Shown: positions 12,178 through 25,105, counted from the first letter of the stretch. The stretch is 64,000 bases of DNA from Astropecten irregularis (GCA_963971285.1 OZ020254.1:2294001-2358000), one strand, 5' to 3'. Notes: generated by a model not told the origin, from the sequence alone. Numbers and translations: made by a program.

Positions 12178-14310
12178 CTGCAAGAACAAAATTTACAAAA
12201 TAAAATAAATACTACAAAACACACAGCTTACAATTCCACAATGAACTTCAGAAAGAGAACAAACTGAAACAGACCACCAATAATTGACTGCTGTCCCTGA
12301 AATTATCTTCAGTTTTGGTTTTAAAGCACTTCCTCCAAAACCATAATGAGCTGACATTGGTTCCTGGATATGTCCACAACAAATTCCATCTTGATAAAGA
12401 AACAACATTTTAAAATGAGACATCAAAGCACTTTTTTAGACAAAAAAAAAAAATATGACAAACATGTCTAGGCTGTGACATTCCTCCGTCCACCCAAAAA
12501 TCAAACTCGTCCCACGGACGAATTAAGGCGACGTGACAATTCCCCCAACTCTCTAGTCTACCCTCGCTGATTCCAACCTGACCAACTGACATTCATGACA
12601 AACAATCTCTCCCGACAAAAATATAGAAAAAATTCCGACAGCATACAAGGAACTGAAACCGATCCATTCGAGGTTTGACTGAGAGAAGAGCTGACAACCA
12701 AGTAAATAATACAGACAGGTGTACATGCAGCCAACAAGTCAATCTAGCTCTCTCTAGCTTGCTCTGGCAAAGGCAGTCGTACAGGCCGGGTCTTCTGATG
12801 AAAAAAAAGGCGCAAGTTTATTGCAACCTAACACCTCCGGGGCTAATGAGAAGATATTACAACCGATTTTTTGTCACCCCTTGAGGCAGATGCAACACAC
12901 ACACGCACAGACTCGCATCTATAACCTTTCAGGAGTTGTCGGTCTATGATCAAATCCTCGGGCATGTGTGAGCATGTTTCTTGGGAGCCCTACTTTGAGA
13001 ATGTGGTCAGTTCCATGACGGGAATTTGAGAAAGATAGAAAGCGAGAGACTGAGGGTAGAGACCTAGTCAATTGTTTCATCTCCAATGTCTTTGGGAAAT
13101 GGCATGGGCAAGGCCCGGGAGGGGAAGGGAAATTAAACTTGGGGAGGGGGAACCTTGGTAGGGGACCCGGGAAGGGGAACAGGAAAGACAGAACCGGGGA
13201 AGGGGGTCTGTACATTTCATGATCTGGTTGTGTTAATTACTGTTTTGTATTTTTGGCAGATTTCATGTGATTTCCTTTTAAATTTATCAAGCACTATAAA
13301 TGAGAAAATGATAAATTATGCAAGTTATGTAATCATAATTCTGAATAAAAGCATTTCCTGCCAAAAAAAATTATAACAACTTTTACAATAATAAAAATAA
13401 ATTACTTGAATATTAAAATTAAAATGAAATAAAAACTAAAACAAAAAGACCACAAAAATTCAATCAAAAAGCATTCTTGCCAATTCCTAAATTGTTTTCA
13501 ATATTCCCACAAGATTTTTCCCTCCCCTTTTTCATTTCCAGCCACCTCCCCTCCCCTCCCATCCCTCACAAATTAAGAAATCTGGCCTGAAGCCAAGCTG
13601 TTGACATACATGTATATCAATTAAAAGTACTAATAACCTCAAGAAGGGAATGTTTAAGTGATCCAAGTGAGTTGGTATGTATCCAACAATGTACTTTTCA
13701 AAGAAAATGATTATATGTTGATTCTCATGACCATGATACACTACCCCAGACCTCCTACCCCCACCCCCCTCCTCCTTCCTCCTTCAGTGCTCTCAGCTGT
13801 GGACGAAAAACATGTGACGTAGAATTCCTTCTTGAGAGAAATAACCAAGCAAAGAGTCACTGATTGAGACTTATATGCAGCAAACGTGTCCGACAGACAC
13901 ATTTCACACAATACACCTCAATATGCCCTGCAGTGCATTACCGGAGTTCCAACAATACCAGGCAGGACAGACGAACCAGTCAGATCATTGCTCCACCATC
14001 ATACACGCAGCCTCATCATGTCAGCCCCACAGTCATCATTCCACGAGATGATGATTAAGATTTAAAAAAAAAACTATTCATCGGCATGCATTAAATACCG
14101 TTACGTCAATCTGTTTGAACCCAACCCTGTTTTGTCTGCGTTCACATATCCCCGTTTCCTCTTTCACTTTGACAAAAACGGAGCTTTAAAAAAACAAACA
14201 ATACGTTCACCATCTATAACAAAAGCTCGATCACAATAAAGAACATACATAAGACAAACAAATAACAAGTACAACTACTGGTAAATCCAGAGTGTTACTT
14301 TCTCATTGTA

Positions 14311-14684
14311 TTATTGGTATAATACATGATTGGTAAAGGTCACAGAACATCACTCACACTTTTTCTGATCCAGCATGTCGATAAAAAATAATAAGCCGGT
14401 GAAAATTTGGGCTTAATCGGACATCTGATGAGTCATGAGAAAATAGCAAAAACCTGACTCAATGTTTCTTATAAAACATCAAGAAAGCTTTTGATCTTGT
14501 CCCAAAATGATCAAAACTGTTTTCAGCCTTTGTTTTAAATACATACCGTATAAATACACTATTTCAGGTGGAAACATTTTAACAGTATGTTTCTACCAGC
14601 ATCATCTTCATACCCAGAAAGTTATACATAAATCTGTGAAATGTTTTGTACGGGTATGTTACCAATCCTGTACTGTACCTTTAA
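14311..14684 (-). mobile_element. TTAA-MITE family B, copy B1
   Basis: Ends GGTATAATACATGATTGGTA and TTACCAATCCTGTACTGTAC plus CTTTAA form terminal inverted repeats. It begins with the family B block GGTAAAGGTCACAGAACA. The half nearest the right end (CATTTTAACAGTATGTTTCT) is shared with family A. Confidence 0.7.
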
Positions 14685-15021
14685 CATCTGTGTCTTGCTG
14701 TCTTGAGTGCAGCAAAGGGTAGGTTGAGGCAGGCAATCTGTTGTGACGCCACAGGCATTTTAAGTTAGACTTTCAGTTGGTTTTATGTACATGTACAGTT
14801 TGCATTTTGACCCCAAATGTATTAGTACAAGAACATACTGTAGCATGTATGTTTTTGTGTTGTAACCTTATTGCAGGTATCAAGATAAGGGCATGTTTAA
14901 TAACATACACTGCTTGTGCTTCTGAGAAAATGGGGTAAAAGTCTACCAGTACCACAGGAAGTATGCAACTCATGAGGGAGCTGTGTGTATTGTGCGGCTT
15001 TGTAGTAGGTACCATATCATA

Positions 15022-15296
15022 AGTTCTAGAGCCAGTTTTTTTTTGGGGGGGGGGAGGGTAGAAGAGCCATGATTTTTTTTTTTGGTGGTGGGGGCTGGGA
15101 GAGGCACTTATTTTGGGGGGCTAGAACCTTCTTTTAACACTAGCTTCGGTAAATGATGTCTTATTAGGATCGACTTGCATGCATGCACCTATAGCCTACA
15201 CAACACATTTTTCATTTAATTGGTGCAAAATAACTGAAAAGATCCAGGATTTTTCAGGATTTTTTTTGGGGTGGGGGGGAGGGGGGCTCAAGCCTT
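15022..15296. repeat. Dispersed repeat family L, copy 2
   Basis: Second copy of the 2891-3167 repeat: same order of GTTCTAGAGCCA, AGAAGAGCCA, CACCTATAGCCTACACAAC and ATAACTGAAAAGATCCAGGA, with expanded G runs. Confidence 0.6.
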
Positions 15297-15848
15297 TTAT
15301 TCCGAAACTAATTAACAGTATTGCAAGCACGCGTCACCAGCTGTAACCAGTATGATTTGTGTTTGAAATGTACTTGTGTATTAAACACTCAAACTGTTTT
15401 GTGGTGTAGGCTATACATGTATCACGCATGGACTGCATTGCACAACCAAATCCAGCAGGAGTTTAGTGAATGTGCAGGTGACTAATAAGAGGTATTTCGG
15501 GGTCAGACAGCTTGAATATCACGGTCACCAAACAGCTGAGACAAACGGAGGCAAACTGTGTGCTCTTTCTGTGGTAACATGCCTTCTCTGTGAACCTCAA
15601 GATGTTATCAGCTGTATACTGGTATAAAGAATGACTCTGCAGTGTCAAGGCTAGGTCTGTTGACCGCAAGCTCAAACTTATTGGCTAAACACTCCATGTG
15701 GCACCCTCCCCCACCCCCCACAGGGTGAATATTAGTTTAGGACTATATCTTCATAAATTTTGACATATTTCACAATTCATGCCATGGTAAATGTTGGATC
15801 GGCTGGATATGCCTGGAAGGTTAACTGTAATGGCCGGGCTGCAAGCCA

Positions 15849-16105
15849 AGTATACTCCGATCCGACGGCGCGACCATGGAGGTAGGAAACACCCGCCATT
15901 ACTGGTGTGTCCCCGCCCGTATTTTGTCAGGCAACAAAAGAATTCACGTCAGCCGCACTCTATATTGCAGGGTGTACGTCCCCTAGTGGGACATACACCC
16001 TGCAATTATAGAGTTAGGCAGAGTGTAAATTCTGTTGTTGCCGGACAAAAGGCATACGGGGACACTCCAGTAATGGTGGACAGTATATCGGATCGGTCTA
16101 TACTT
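15849..16105. mobile_element. Foldback element family I, copy 1
   Basis: About 255 bp, almost wholly self-complementary. Outer arms carry CCGATCCGA and its inverse TCGGATCGG. Inner arms GCAGGGTGTACGTCCC and GGGACATACACCCTGC meet near 15985. By eye about 88% identical to 49132-49387. No coding capacity; a MITE by structure. Confidence 0.8.
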
Positions 16106-16345
16106 GTGCTAAATATGTACTGTTCATTAAATATCATGTAAATTTTCTACATTGAATTATTCAAAGACAATTTCTTCCGAAAGCAGTTACTGCAAAAATT
16201 GTTTACAGAACTTTTCAAAATTAGGGAGGATCAAGCAAAAGTGGAAATATATTTAAGTGAACTAGTATGCATCTTTGATAGCTTGCTGGGTTTACATGTG
16301 TAAATTGTACAATTTTGTCAACACACGGATGATGGTCCATCTCTG

Positions 16346-16359
16346 CCGCCCTCTTGTGG
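16346..16359. promoter_or_regulatory. CTCF-like motif
   Basis: CCGCCCTCTTGTGG matches the CTCF core (reverse form of CCASYAGRKGGCRS) except at one position. Motif match only; no evidence of binding. Confidence 0.25.
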
Positions 16360-17213
16360 TGCTGCGCACATCGGTTGATTGAAATCACAAATTGAACCAA
16401 GACGAACCAGAACAGTCCAGAAGACAGCATGTCATAAATTATGTAAAATAAAATCAGACATTGGCTTGACCTTTAACCTCCATACGCCCTGACCTTTGTG
16501 CCGCTATTCATCCTAGCCGCTCCTCAGAAACTGAGCACGCTGCAGATCAGTGTTGGTGCTCACGTACAGGAGCTCTGCGGACAAATAAACTTGCCAACTC
16601 CCAACTTCGCAGCGAAGTCTGAATCAAATCGATTCAACGGACAACGCCGGCCTTCATTCCTCGAAATTTCATTGTCATTTTGACTTCCCCTGTTCTTACT
16701 CTAACACAGATGTAATGAAGTCTTTGTTTTGGCGACAATGCCTAGTTCAATTGAGATACGACACAGGTGTGGTACGTTGAATACATGTAATAGCAAGCAG
16801 TGAAACCACAGGTTCGCATGTCAGCATGGTCAACTATTGGTTTCAGTGGTGGGATTTTTGCAGGATATGGACGAGATTCAGGGTCTGTGCAAACGATTAT
16901 AATACATCCTGTGGAAGTATAGATAGATTACAAACTTGTAATAAAAACTGTACAATTTCATGGGAATGTACCACGGAGCATGACCTCCAATTGTCAACTT
17001 ACATTTCAAGCATTGAATATCTGAATTTTGTGATATTCAAGTCATATTAAGCACAAAGAATTTGAACATTGAAAAATGATTTGTGTTTTTTGAGAAATGA
17101 ATTAAAATGCAAATGAAAATTTGCCCATGCTTCCAAAAAAGAAAAGAAACAATATTAAATTGTTAACAATGGTTACACCAGGAATTAAGGAAATGTGATT
17201 TTAAATCCATGAT

Positions 17214-17306
17214 CTGGGGCCAATTTTATAGAGATGCTTAGCACAAAACATTGCTTAGCACAAAAATGGCTTGCCCAATAAAACAAAACCACCATTAAAA
17301 ATAAAA
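17214..17306. mobile_element. MITE family F, partial copy
   Basis: Left end only: GGGGCCAATTTTATAGAGAT, then GCTTAGCACAAAA twice. The inverted right end is absent nearby. Confidence 0.6.
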
Positions 17307-19385
17307 TAGTTTTAAGGCCTTTTTCACGACTGAGAGCTACATTACTCCTGCCACATGGTCTCCTAATCTTTTCAGTGAGGCAGAGCAGCACCAATATTGA
17401 TTGACTTTAATTCATTTGTTTTATTAACCAAAACCTATAACAAAATTGCCAAACACAGGATGGCAGAGGCCCAATCATGCTACAAGTGTCTTATCCTGAA
17501 TAGCCTGACATGGCATCTTAATGAATCTTCACTTTACTATTAAAATCTAAGACAGACAAACGCAGAAAATAATATAATAGACCTGTTGCCAACACTGCAA
17601 AAGTGCAATGCAATTGACCATGCATGTAACATGAATCACAGTGTAAAGAGGGACACTCATTTGAAATTGACCTGTATTTGAAAATATTCGAAATTTCGAA
17701 GTACATTTAATCTACAGTACCTAAAAAGAAATTAAACATTTATGATTTTCAACGTCTTGTCTTGAAAACTTGAACGCCTTTTAAACTTGCAGAGCAGTTT
17801 ATTACTTGTATTGGCCTTTTAAACTTGTTCAATATCATTTTTTTCTAAATAAAAGGGTATAGCACGTGTTCGTAACTACTGGTACATGTATGTGTGTGTC
17901 TCCACAGGGAAATTCTAAAGGTGTATAAGTCTCCACAGTAAGGTTTTCACAAAAATGATATTTGGAATTAACTCAAAAAGGAGGAATTTTCATCCTGGTG
18001 TACTTATTTTGTTGCACTAAAAGAGAAGTATTTTACAGTGTATATATTATTCAGGACGTTCAATAGAAATTTCAACCCAGGCAAGTGATTCTGGTTGAAA
18101 TGAAAGTGATGCTCTTCGGAGACTGCGTTCATTAGTTCACAAGAACAAAGCCATGTCTCCACAAGGATGCAAATTCCAGTACGTGCGTGCGTATGGTTAC
18201 ACGTTTGTGTACATCATGTGTCACATGCCAGTTGTGCAACTCACAAGGTCGGCAAATGAAATTAGCCCGAACCACACTGTACATTCGTGACAGAGGCAAT
18301 ACAATGTCAATATCCAGACAAGTTGATTTAAAATACCATTCCACAATTCAGCACAGCCATCTGGGCCAGGCACTTACATTGTATAAACTTGGGCAATGAA
18401 TTCAATGTCAACAAAATAACTGAATTGGAAAGGGAAGAGATGTGTGAGACAGGGCATTAAATTAACCCTAACGCCCCCAGGCCCTTTAAACTCCAACATT
18501 ATGTTTTGTTGGGATCTGTTAGGCTGAGGAGGGTACAGTTGTTGGAATTTGCTAAGATTGATACCATGTGTAAATGATGTTTATTTTTGCATAGGGCCTT
18601 TTGTACAGTGTCAGCCAAATCCCAACAGTAGACAACTGTTGGAACTTGATGAGCTGTGTACTGTTGTTATAGAGTAATCTGTTGGAGTATACATGTAACA
18701 GGTTGAGTACAGTGGACATTACCTGACACTCCAGGCTGTTGGAGTGTGTTAGGCTGAGAAAGGTATTGAGTACAAATGTCTAGTTAACCCTAACTGCACA
18801 CAACGACACAAATTCCAACACCAGGACAGTGTGGTATTCTTTAAAGATGCACTGCCTGCCTGTGTCTTCTATATGAAGATTACTGAGTACAATCATCTCC
18901 TTCACTCTCTTGAGTTTATACAAAAAACTTAAAACTCATTTTAAGATTGTATATTAAATTATTAAGGCTATGTGGAAATTAACGGTTTTTGATTCATGCT
19001 GTCTTACACCTGTGATGAGTTGTGTTATTTCATGTATGTCTGTCAAATTTGTCACATTATTAATTAGTTCTCTGCAAAGAGCAACAAAATTCCTCGACTA
19101 CATTTTGTTGCATTGTACAGGATTCTTAACCCTGGGAGGATGGGGGGGGTTGTAGTTGGTCACCTTGGTTGGCTAGTGACTGCCGGAAGCTGACCGCTGA
19201 GTGGGAGGATCGCATACATGTCCAATTTTGCAAGTAGAAACAAACATGTGACATACGTTTATACTTAAATAGCTAATTCGTCGTCAGAAGTACGTAGAGA
19301 ATTGTTGCTTACTGTTAAACTGCGAGCTATGAAATTGAGCCCAAGTGTTTGTAGTGAATGTTGATTAGTTAATAATACGGCTTAC

Positions 19386-19916
19386 CTTCTGGTAGAGCTG
19401 GTCTAAGTCCTCCCCGTGCACTATGCTGGATTTCTTCACCAAGGCAGCGGCAAGGCAGCCGACACTTTGCAGGGCACTGACCGACGAGCAACTGGAGCCC
19501 TGTGAGTTCAGGGAGGCATTCCGCTTAAATCTACTGAGGGCGCCAGTCCAGGCTGACCGACCGCCCGTCCGAGAGAAGCTGGATCCGACGGAGACCTCGT
19601 CATCCAGGTCGGCAGAGGCAAACCGCATGAGACCCCCGCCACCTCCTCCTCCAAGGCTCTCCGTGGAGGAGATGCTAGGGTTGTGCTGGGGAAAGTCTTG
19701 GTGTTGGAGCGAGTGGGGCTTGTCCGGGGCCTTCTTGAGTCGGGGCAGTGACTCAGAGGTTGCAAAGAACGTTTGGATCTTTTTTATGAGCGGCTGGAAG
19801 CGGTCGCTGAGAGGTGGAAGACGTCTGATTAGGCGGGAGGCTTCCCGGCGCAGGTAGAGGTTGTAGTGGAAATCTTCGGGAATGGTGTCCAACCATCTCA
19901 TGAGCATCTGAAGAAT
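19386..19916 (-). CDS. Ankyrin/FERM-type gene, exon 7 (RasGEF-N-like helices)
   Basis: Internal exon of 177 codons, residues 1178-1354. Acceptor GTGAAACAG|ATT and donor CAGAAG|GTAAGC are phase 0. The join with exon 6 reads TILE-ILQMLMRWLDTIPEDF. The pattern ILQMLMRWLDTIPEDFHYN, then LRREASRLIRRL, resembles the last helices of RasGEF N-terminal domains (Leu..Leu..Trp-Leu/Val....Asp-Phe). This is pattern similarity, not a search result. A disordered part follows, with a Gly run at about 1266-1272 and many Ser residues. No catalytic RasGEF (CDC25) domain is visible in the window. Confidence 0.84.
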
Positions 19917-20323
19917 CTGTTTCACAGAAGAATTTTAGAATTTAGTAGAAGAAAAAACTCGGCCACAACTGTAAGGCTAGAATTCCTTATGAAAGGGAAC
20001 CCATAAGTTCAGAACATAATTTGGTAAATTATGACATTTCTTATTTACTCAGCTAGCGCTGAAATTCAGTGCTAATCCTGTAAGCATAGAAATGATAATA
20101 AATTGAGCCTAAACTTTTGCGGTAAGCAAAGTCATGAAACTATACCCAGATGGCTGAGTTTCCACTTGGATACATGTAATCAATATTCTGCCGGGAGTCA
20201 AGACAAGTCTGTAATCCACTCATTTTGTGTCATAAGGCATTCAATTTATAGATAGATAGGTAACTTGTCAATTGCAGCTTGCTTGTAGTCTGGATGTACG
20301 CATGAATGTAAAGTTCTGCAAAC
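19917..20323. other. Intron 6 (407 bp)
   Basis: Short intron between exons 6 and 7; no repeats seen. Confidence 0.75.
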
Positions 20324-20749
20324 CTCAAGGATAGTGCACATTATGCTCATGTGGGTGGCTACTTTATTGAAAAGTTTTATTGTCCAAAACAGACACTTGT
20401 CACAGTGCTGCAGCCTGCTTTGGGGCAACTCTGTAATTTGAGAAAATGACAAAGCAAGCAGCAATTGATGACAGGACAACGAAAGGAAGAAGAACTCTCT
20501 TGCCTTGGACTGCAGTTCAACGTTCTCTTCCCTGGCCGATATCTCGTCATCCCGGGTCAAACTCTGGATGCAGCACAGGGACGATAGCAGGGCCTGCTCC
20601 AACAATCGCAGGAGGATGACGGGGTGAACGCTCATGGGTAGGGTCTCCAGCAAGTTGTCCTGTACGAGACAGAACCGACATCGGACGGCAGGCTGACATC
20701 GTGGGCCCTTCGTTACGTTCCTGGTGTTGAGCTGGGACTCTGGCGTGGT
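20324..20749 (-). CDS. Ankyrin/FERM-type gene, exon 6
   Basis: Internal exon, residues 1036-1177. Acceptor CTTTGTCAG|ACC and donor CTTGAG|GTTTGC are phase 0. The peptide is Leu- and Cys-rich and strongly helical (PVILLRLLEQALLSSLCCIQ, then FFFLSLSCHQLLLALSFSQI and LFWTIKLFNKVATHMSIMCT). That fits an all-alpha domain. Because the next exon resembles the end of a RasGEF N-terminal domain, this could be the first part of that domain, but I see no diagnostic motif. Intron 6 is only 407 bp. Confidence 0.8.
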
Positions 20750-23255
20750 CTGACAAAGCAATGATTGAATGAAAACAAATTTAGAATCCCAGACCTTAAC
20801 TTATATCAGTCATGTCAAATGTGTACTCATCTATATTTGCGAGCTGTTCCGTGGATATCGTAAGCTTCGTCCTTTGACTAAAATCCTAGTCATGCGATCA
20901 CAAAGGAAGTTGATTACAATAAAAATATTTAAAATTTATGCAATTTATTGCAATTTTAAGATCCTAACTTGGAAGTCTAGGTATGACAGAATAAACAGCT
21001 GCATGGTGAAATTTTCGGTTCAGCTGTACTGTGCCACCACAACATGAACACTTAAAATCATGACACCATAAAAATTCAGGGAAGATTTCCTCTGTTACTT
21101 AGTGTCGAGTGACAGACAACAGAATAAACAATGTTAACATCTTAATAATAATAATGTGACGACTTACCATGTACACTTAGACCGTTAAAATCTATGTTTT
21201 ACCTGAGGGAATACCGGAAGGCATTTGACTTAAAAAAACACTTGAAGTTGGAGAGAATTAGAATAGGAAGGCCGATCATCTAGCAGAATCTTTCTCAAAA
21301 GTCAAAACGCTACTTTGCTTTGAGAAATTTATAATAGAATTAGAAAACATTTAGAATTCTTCAGTTCAGTCCCATAGCCTTTGTGCACGAGGTGTCGATT
21401 GTTGTCCATGTATTTAAATCTTTCAGTTTTGTGTTTTAAATCCTTACAAGCAACGCAAAATTTGAACATAAACAGTTTATTAATGACTGAAACTGTTAGA
21501 AAACTCACGGCTGAATGTCGAATGGACTCCACATGGCACCACAAGATACATACAATACAGTGAGAAAGTTACCTACACTCGTGCACGATAAAAAGCATGG
21601 AAAGTGTGTGCGAAATCGTGGCACCCGACTACTTTTGATTTCAACGAGCGCGAATTTATGGGGATTCCCCTAAAAAGAACACCAACACGTGGTTCTTGTC
21701 ACGTGTGTTTGTAAGACTTTTTAAACTATCTTTGGAAGGAATTGTCCAATATTTTTTTTATGTCAATGTAAACATTAATTCTTCGTAGTATAATCCATAG
21801 TAAAAAAAAATGTAATGTATTTGGACATACTGACGATAATTAAAACAAAATACATAGGCCCTTACTGCGATAATCTAATTTTCTAGGGAAACCGAACAGC
21901 GCCCTCTAACGATAGGCGAAATGCAGTCTACACCAAGTTCCTTTACAAAGGTTACCGTAGCAAGTTTTGCAGATAACCTTGAAATATAATGACTAGATCA
22001 ATCTCTTATGATTATTATGATTTCCCCTTGGTGGTCTCGTAGTTAAATTCGACAGCTTTGTTATTTTCGGCATGCAGCATTGGACATTCTAGTTGGCAAA
22101 AAATGTTCTCCTTTAGTAGGCCTTTGAGGTTCGGTGGGATTTTTTTGTTCAAGCGGCAGTTTAAGCCGAACAGTGATTTTATCATGTCAGCCAATTTGAT
22201 ATACATTCTGTTGGGCGTCTATGGACATTTACGAAACGGCGGCTTAGGCTCAGGCTCAGGCTCCAGCTCTGTCATCCATATACTGAAAATATAAGTTGTG
22301 GTGTTTCATTGAAGCTGAAGTTGTGTTTTCCTTTTCAAACCAGAGAATCTACTTCAGAACCGCAGCCAAAAGCCTCTATTTTGATACCAATTATTTCAGA
22401 ATGGATTCACGAAATGGAGCCGGAGTCTGAGACGGAGCCTGAGCCTCCGTTTCGTAAACGCCCAATGACTCCATCCAGTCTACGAATAGAAACTCTTTGG
22501 TATCTGGTGGCATTAATTGCTCTGTGCCGTGCCGATTTCTTGTCACCTATGATGTCAGCCGGCCCTGCCTTCTATGCATAATTATGTTATGCAAAAATGA
22601 ACTGCCGTACTTGCGTATTATTTTAGTTCCCTCATGCGAGTTTTTACTTGTTTCGTTCGCTGCTTGTGTTCAAGGCTGAACTATTATGTTTTAAAATTAC
22701 AATTTATTTTGTAATTGTGGTGGTGCACGAAGCATTACATCCCGCCCAAATATCACAATGGTGTATAATATCACATCCCTGTCAAAATTATTTAAAAGAA
22801 ATTTAAATTAATTTCATTTTGTAAATTGACATCAATGAATCAATCAACTTAAAATCGTGGATTTGTTTTCAGTGTGACTGGTATGTCTCAATACAGTCAC
22901 TTAGATGGCTGAAGTCTCGGAGAAAAAGATTTCACTAGTATAAGGTTTGTAAAGGACGGTAGCTATAGGTACAAGTTGAGGTACTAGGGTGCAAGCAGTG
23001 ACATTTTGTGTTGATTATGGGAACTACCTGGGGACTGCGTCCCTTTTACTGGTGAAGTAGTCGTACATGACAGCGCCTGGGGAATCTGTTCGGTAAGAGC
23101 CAAGGAAATTGTTAGAAATCCAGACTAAAATAAGTCAAGGATCACTCAACTTCAACAACCAAATGTAACAGATTCCATTATTCATGAAGAGTGGTTATAA
23201 CAAACGAAGACCCCTTTTTCTCGGCATATAAAATGGTCAAGCGATCATCACTCAC
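20750..23255. other. Intron 5 (2.5 kb)
   Basis: Contains the D1 foldback element at 22213-22464. Otherwise A+T-rich with no gene seen. Confidence 0.65.
22213..22464 (+). mobile_element. Foldback element family D, copy D1
   Basis: The left arm TTTACGAAACGGCGGCTTAG and the right arm CTGAGCCTCCGTTTCGTAAA are inverted repeats. The interior (GAATCTACTTCAGAACCGCA, GCCTCTATTTTGATACC) is shared with 26157-26302, 26990-27221 and 32050-32302. A 9-bp stretch interrupts the very end of the left arm. Confidence 0.78.
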
Positions 23256-23476
23256 GGGATTGCACAGGCAGTGTCCATCGGCGCCTCCGGTACCTTGGTT
23301 AGTACCGATCGCCATAGAGACCAGGGACTCGAGTGTCGCTTGGGACATCCTGGGCGGCAGCAGACCGCCGTGGTTCCGCCAGTCCGTATCCGCCGCCGTT
23401 TCATGGTCATGACGATGATGTATCGTTCCGCTCGGACTCCCAGGCCACGATGTCACTTTAGCAGAGCGAACTTCAG
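23256..23476 (-). CDS. Ankyrin/FERM-type gene, exon 5
   Basis: Internal exon, residues 962-1035. A strong pyrimidine-rich acceptor (TCTCTCTCGACGCAG|CT) supplies the last two bases of an Ala codon. The donor is CCC|GTGAGTG, phase 0. The peptide is His/Asp/Gly-rich and probably disordered at first (GTIHHRHDHETAADTDWRNH), then carries one helix (RMSQATLESLVSMAIGTNQG). No motif is recognised. It is supported by splice sites and phase rather than by similarity. Confidence 0.68.
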
Positions 23477-23840
23477 CTGCGTCGAGAGAGAGAAATCAAA
23501 CCATAAAAAGACCGTAGAAAAAAAATTAACTAAACAAAAAACTGTTGAGATGTTTCATAAAAAAATATTGAAGATTACTTCACTTTTTGTTGTTGTGTGG
23601 GACCATATAATCGATCTCGGATGAACTAAAACCTTTCATTGTCAAGATGGATAGTTCTAAAAGATAGATGCATCAACGGGGCCATTATGTGGATTGGAAT
23701 TTACAATCTTGCCGCCAGAATCCCTCAAACGTGTGTCACGGGTGGTCACCAGCGGTGTATATTTAGCAGCTGCAAGCCCCTTGCGCACAAGATATTACTG
23801 TATGTCGCGGCTAGGATGCTGATGGGAATTCATTTTTGTA

Positions 23841-24180
23841 TCAAAGGTAATATCATACTTTTTTGTTTTTTGTTAAATAAATGCAGATTCGTGGGTAAAA
23901 AATCAAGACAGATACATTAAAAGTCACCTGTGAAATTCCCAGTCCCATACGGTGCCAACGTTTTGAGAAAACAGTGAAAAAGTTCACGGAATTATTTTAA
24001 TCTTTTCACCATTATTTTTTATCTTTTAAATATTTTCGGTCAATTTCTTGATAAATTTCAGGCGGAAAATGTTAACGGCATGTTTCTACCAGCACAATCT
24101 TTATACCCTGTAAGTTAAAGGTAAATCTGTGAACATTATTTCTGTTTTGGTTTCCTACCAAAGTATGATACTACCTTTAA
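23841..24180 (-). mobile_element. TTAA-MITE family A, copy A3
   Basis: Reverse copy. The left end AAAGGTAATATCATACTTTT is next to TCAA (degenerate TTAA) and the right end is GTATGATACTACCTTTAA. The interior blocks TTTATACCCTGTAAGTTAAA and ATTTCAGGCGGAAAA are typical. Confidence 0.78.
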
Positions 24181-24759
24181 GTTTAAGACTTTAAGACTTT
24201 AATTGTGATTGGTTGGTTAGCAGTTAAGTGGTGTCATTTTTTTATCATCAGATTGGGATAGATGGTGTTAATTTGGGTTGCGTTAGGTCACGTTGAAGTG
24301 GCATTGGGATGGGTAAAGGCTGGGTTGGGCTATTTGGGGTTGAACTGTGAATGGCATGGTCTGTGGTGTTAGGCTGTGGTGTGGTTGGACTGGTTTAGGT
24401 GGGCTGGGTTTGGGTTGGCCGGGCTGGGTCAGTATTTTTTTCGGGGCGATCTTTGAGACGAACCAATAATAAATTAATTATTTCTCTTTAATAATAATGT
24501 TCCATAATCAGATTGATCTTGTCTTCTTATTATCAATATCGTTATTTGGCGTGTAAGGCCTACTTTGTTCAGTTTAGAAATTGAATTAAAGGCTACGAAA
24601 ACTCATCGCCGTGTGCAAGGGTACTATTTGGAGTTAATGAATGATTGCTCTGCCACAAAATGCTCTGAATAATTAATGAAACACCGGTACATTGAAAACA
24701 ACCTGTGAATGTCTTAATAGCCTTTATGCCTGGCTACACGCACGCTGCCCATTTTTTCA

Positions 24760-24935
24760 GCCGCGTTGACGTCATTACATCTACACGCGCCTTGTATAGT
24801 TGAACCAAGTTCGTGACTTGAAGTGCCGACTCGGTCCAGTGAACAGCTGAGTGGTTTGTCGTGACCGGTCGCGCGCTTTGTCGCTGAAGCGTGACGCCGC
24901 GCGCGTGCTGATGTGACGCAAGCGTTTATGCAAAT
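24760..24935. promoter_or_regulatory. CpG-rich patch with CRE and octamer motifs
   Basis: Within intron 4. Contains a perfect TGACGTCA (24767-24774), several further TGACG half sites, clustered CGCGCG, and ATGCAAAT (24928-24935). The composition differs sharply from the rest of the intron. Could be an enhancer or internal promoter; inference only. Confidence 0.25.
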
Positions 24936-25105
24936 GACCCAAATGCAAGAATTCTCGACGCACTTTACTTTGAAAATAACTTTACTTAAAAATAAGGTCT
25001 ATACGAAAAAAAAATGGAATATCGTTAAAACAACCACGAGATCATGATTCTTGAAAAACTCGGCAGTGCTGTTCAGACGGCTGAGCAAAAATCCAATCGA
25101 ATATA

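Larger units (their letters stand above)
12178..19385. other. Intron 7 (7.2 kb)
   Basis: Largest intron of the gene. It holds MITE B1, repeat L copy 2, foldback I1, a partial F element, purine- and pyrimidine-rich tracts at 13090-13790, and a region of diffuse TGTTGGA-type repeats at 18480-18790. No extra exon could be supported. The exon 7-exon 8 join reads smoothly without one. Confidence 0.6.

Noticed and set aside
12919-13215. Pro/Phe-rich minus-strand frame
   Set aside because: Complement of a purine-only tract; low complexity explains the open frame.
14415-14445. Hammerhead ribozyme core (CTGATGAG...GAAA)
   Set aside because: The bases between do not form stem II, and the motif is a variant of a sequence common to family B MITEs.
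19423-19857. 144-codon plus-strand frame
   Set aside because: Shadow of exon 7; its Pro run is the complement of the Gly run in the real frame.
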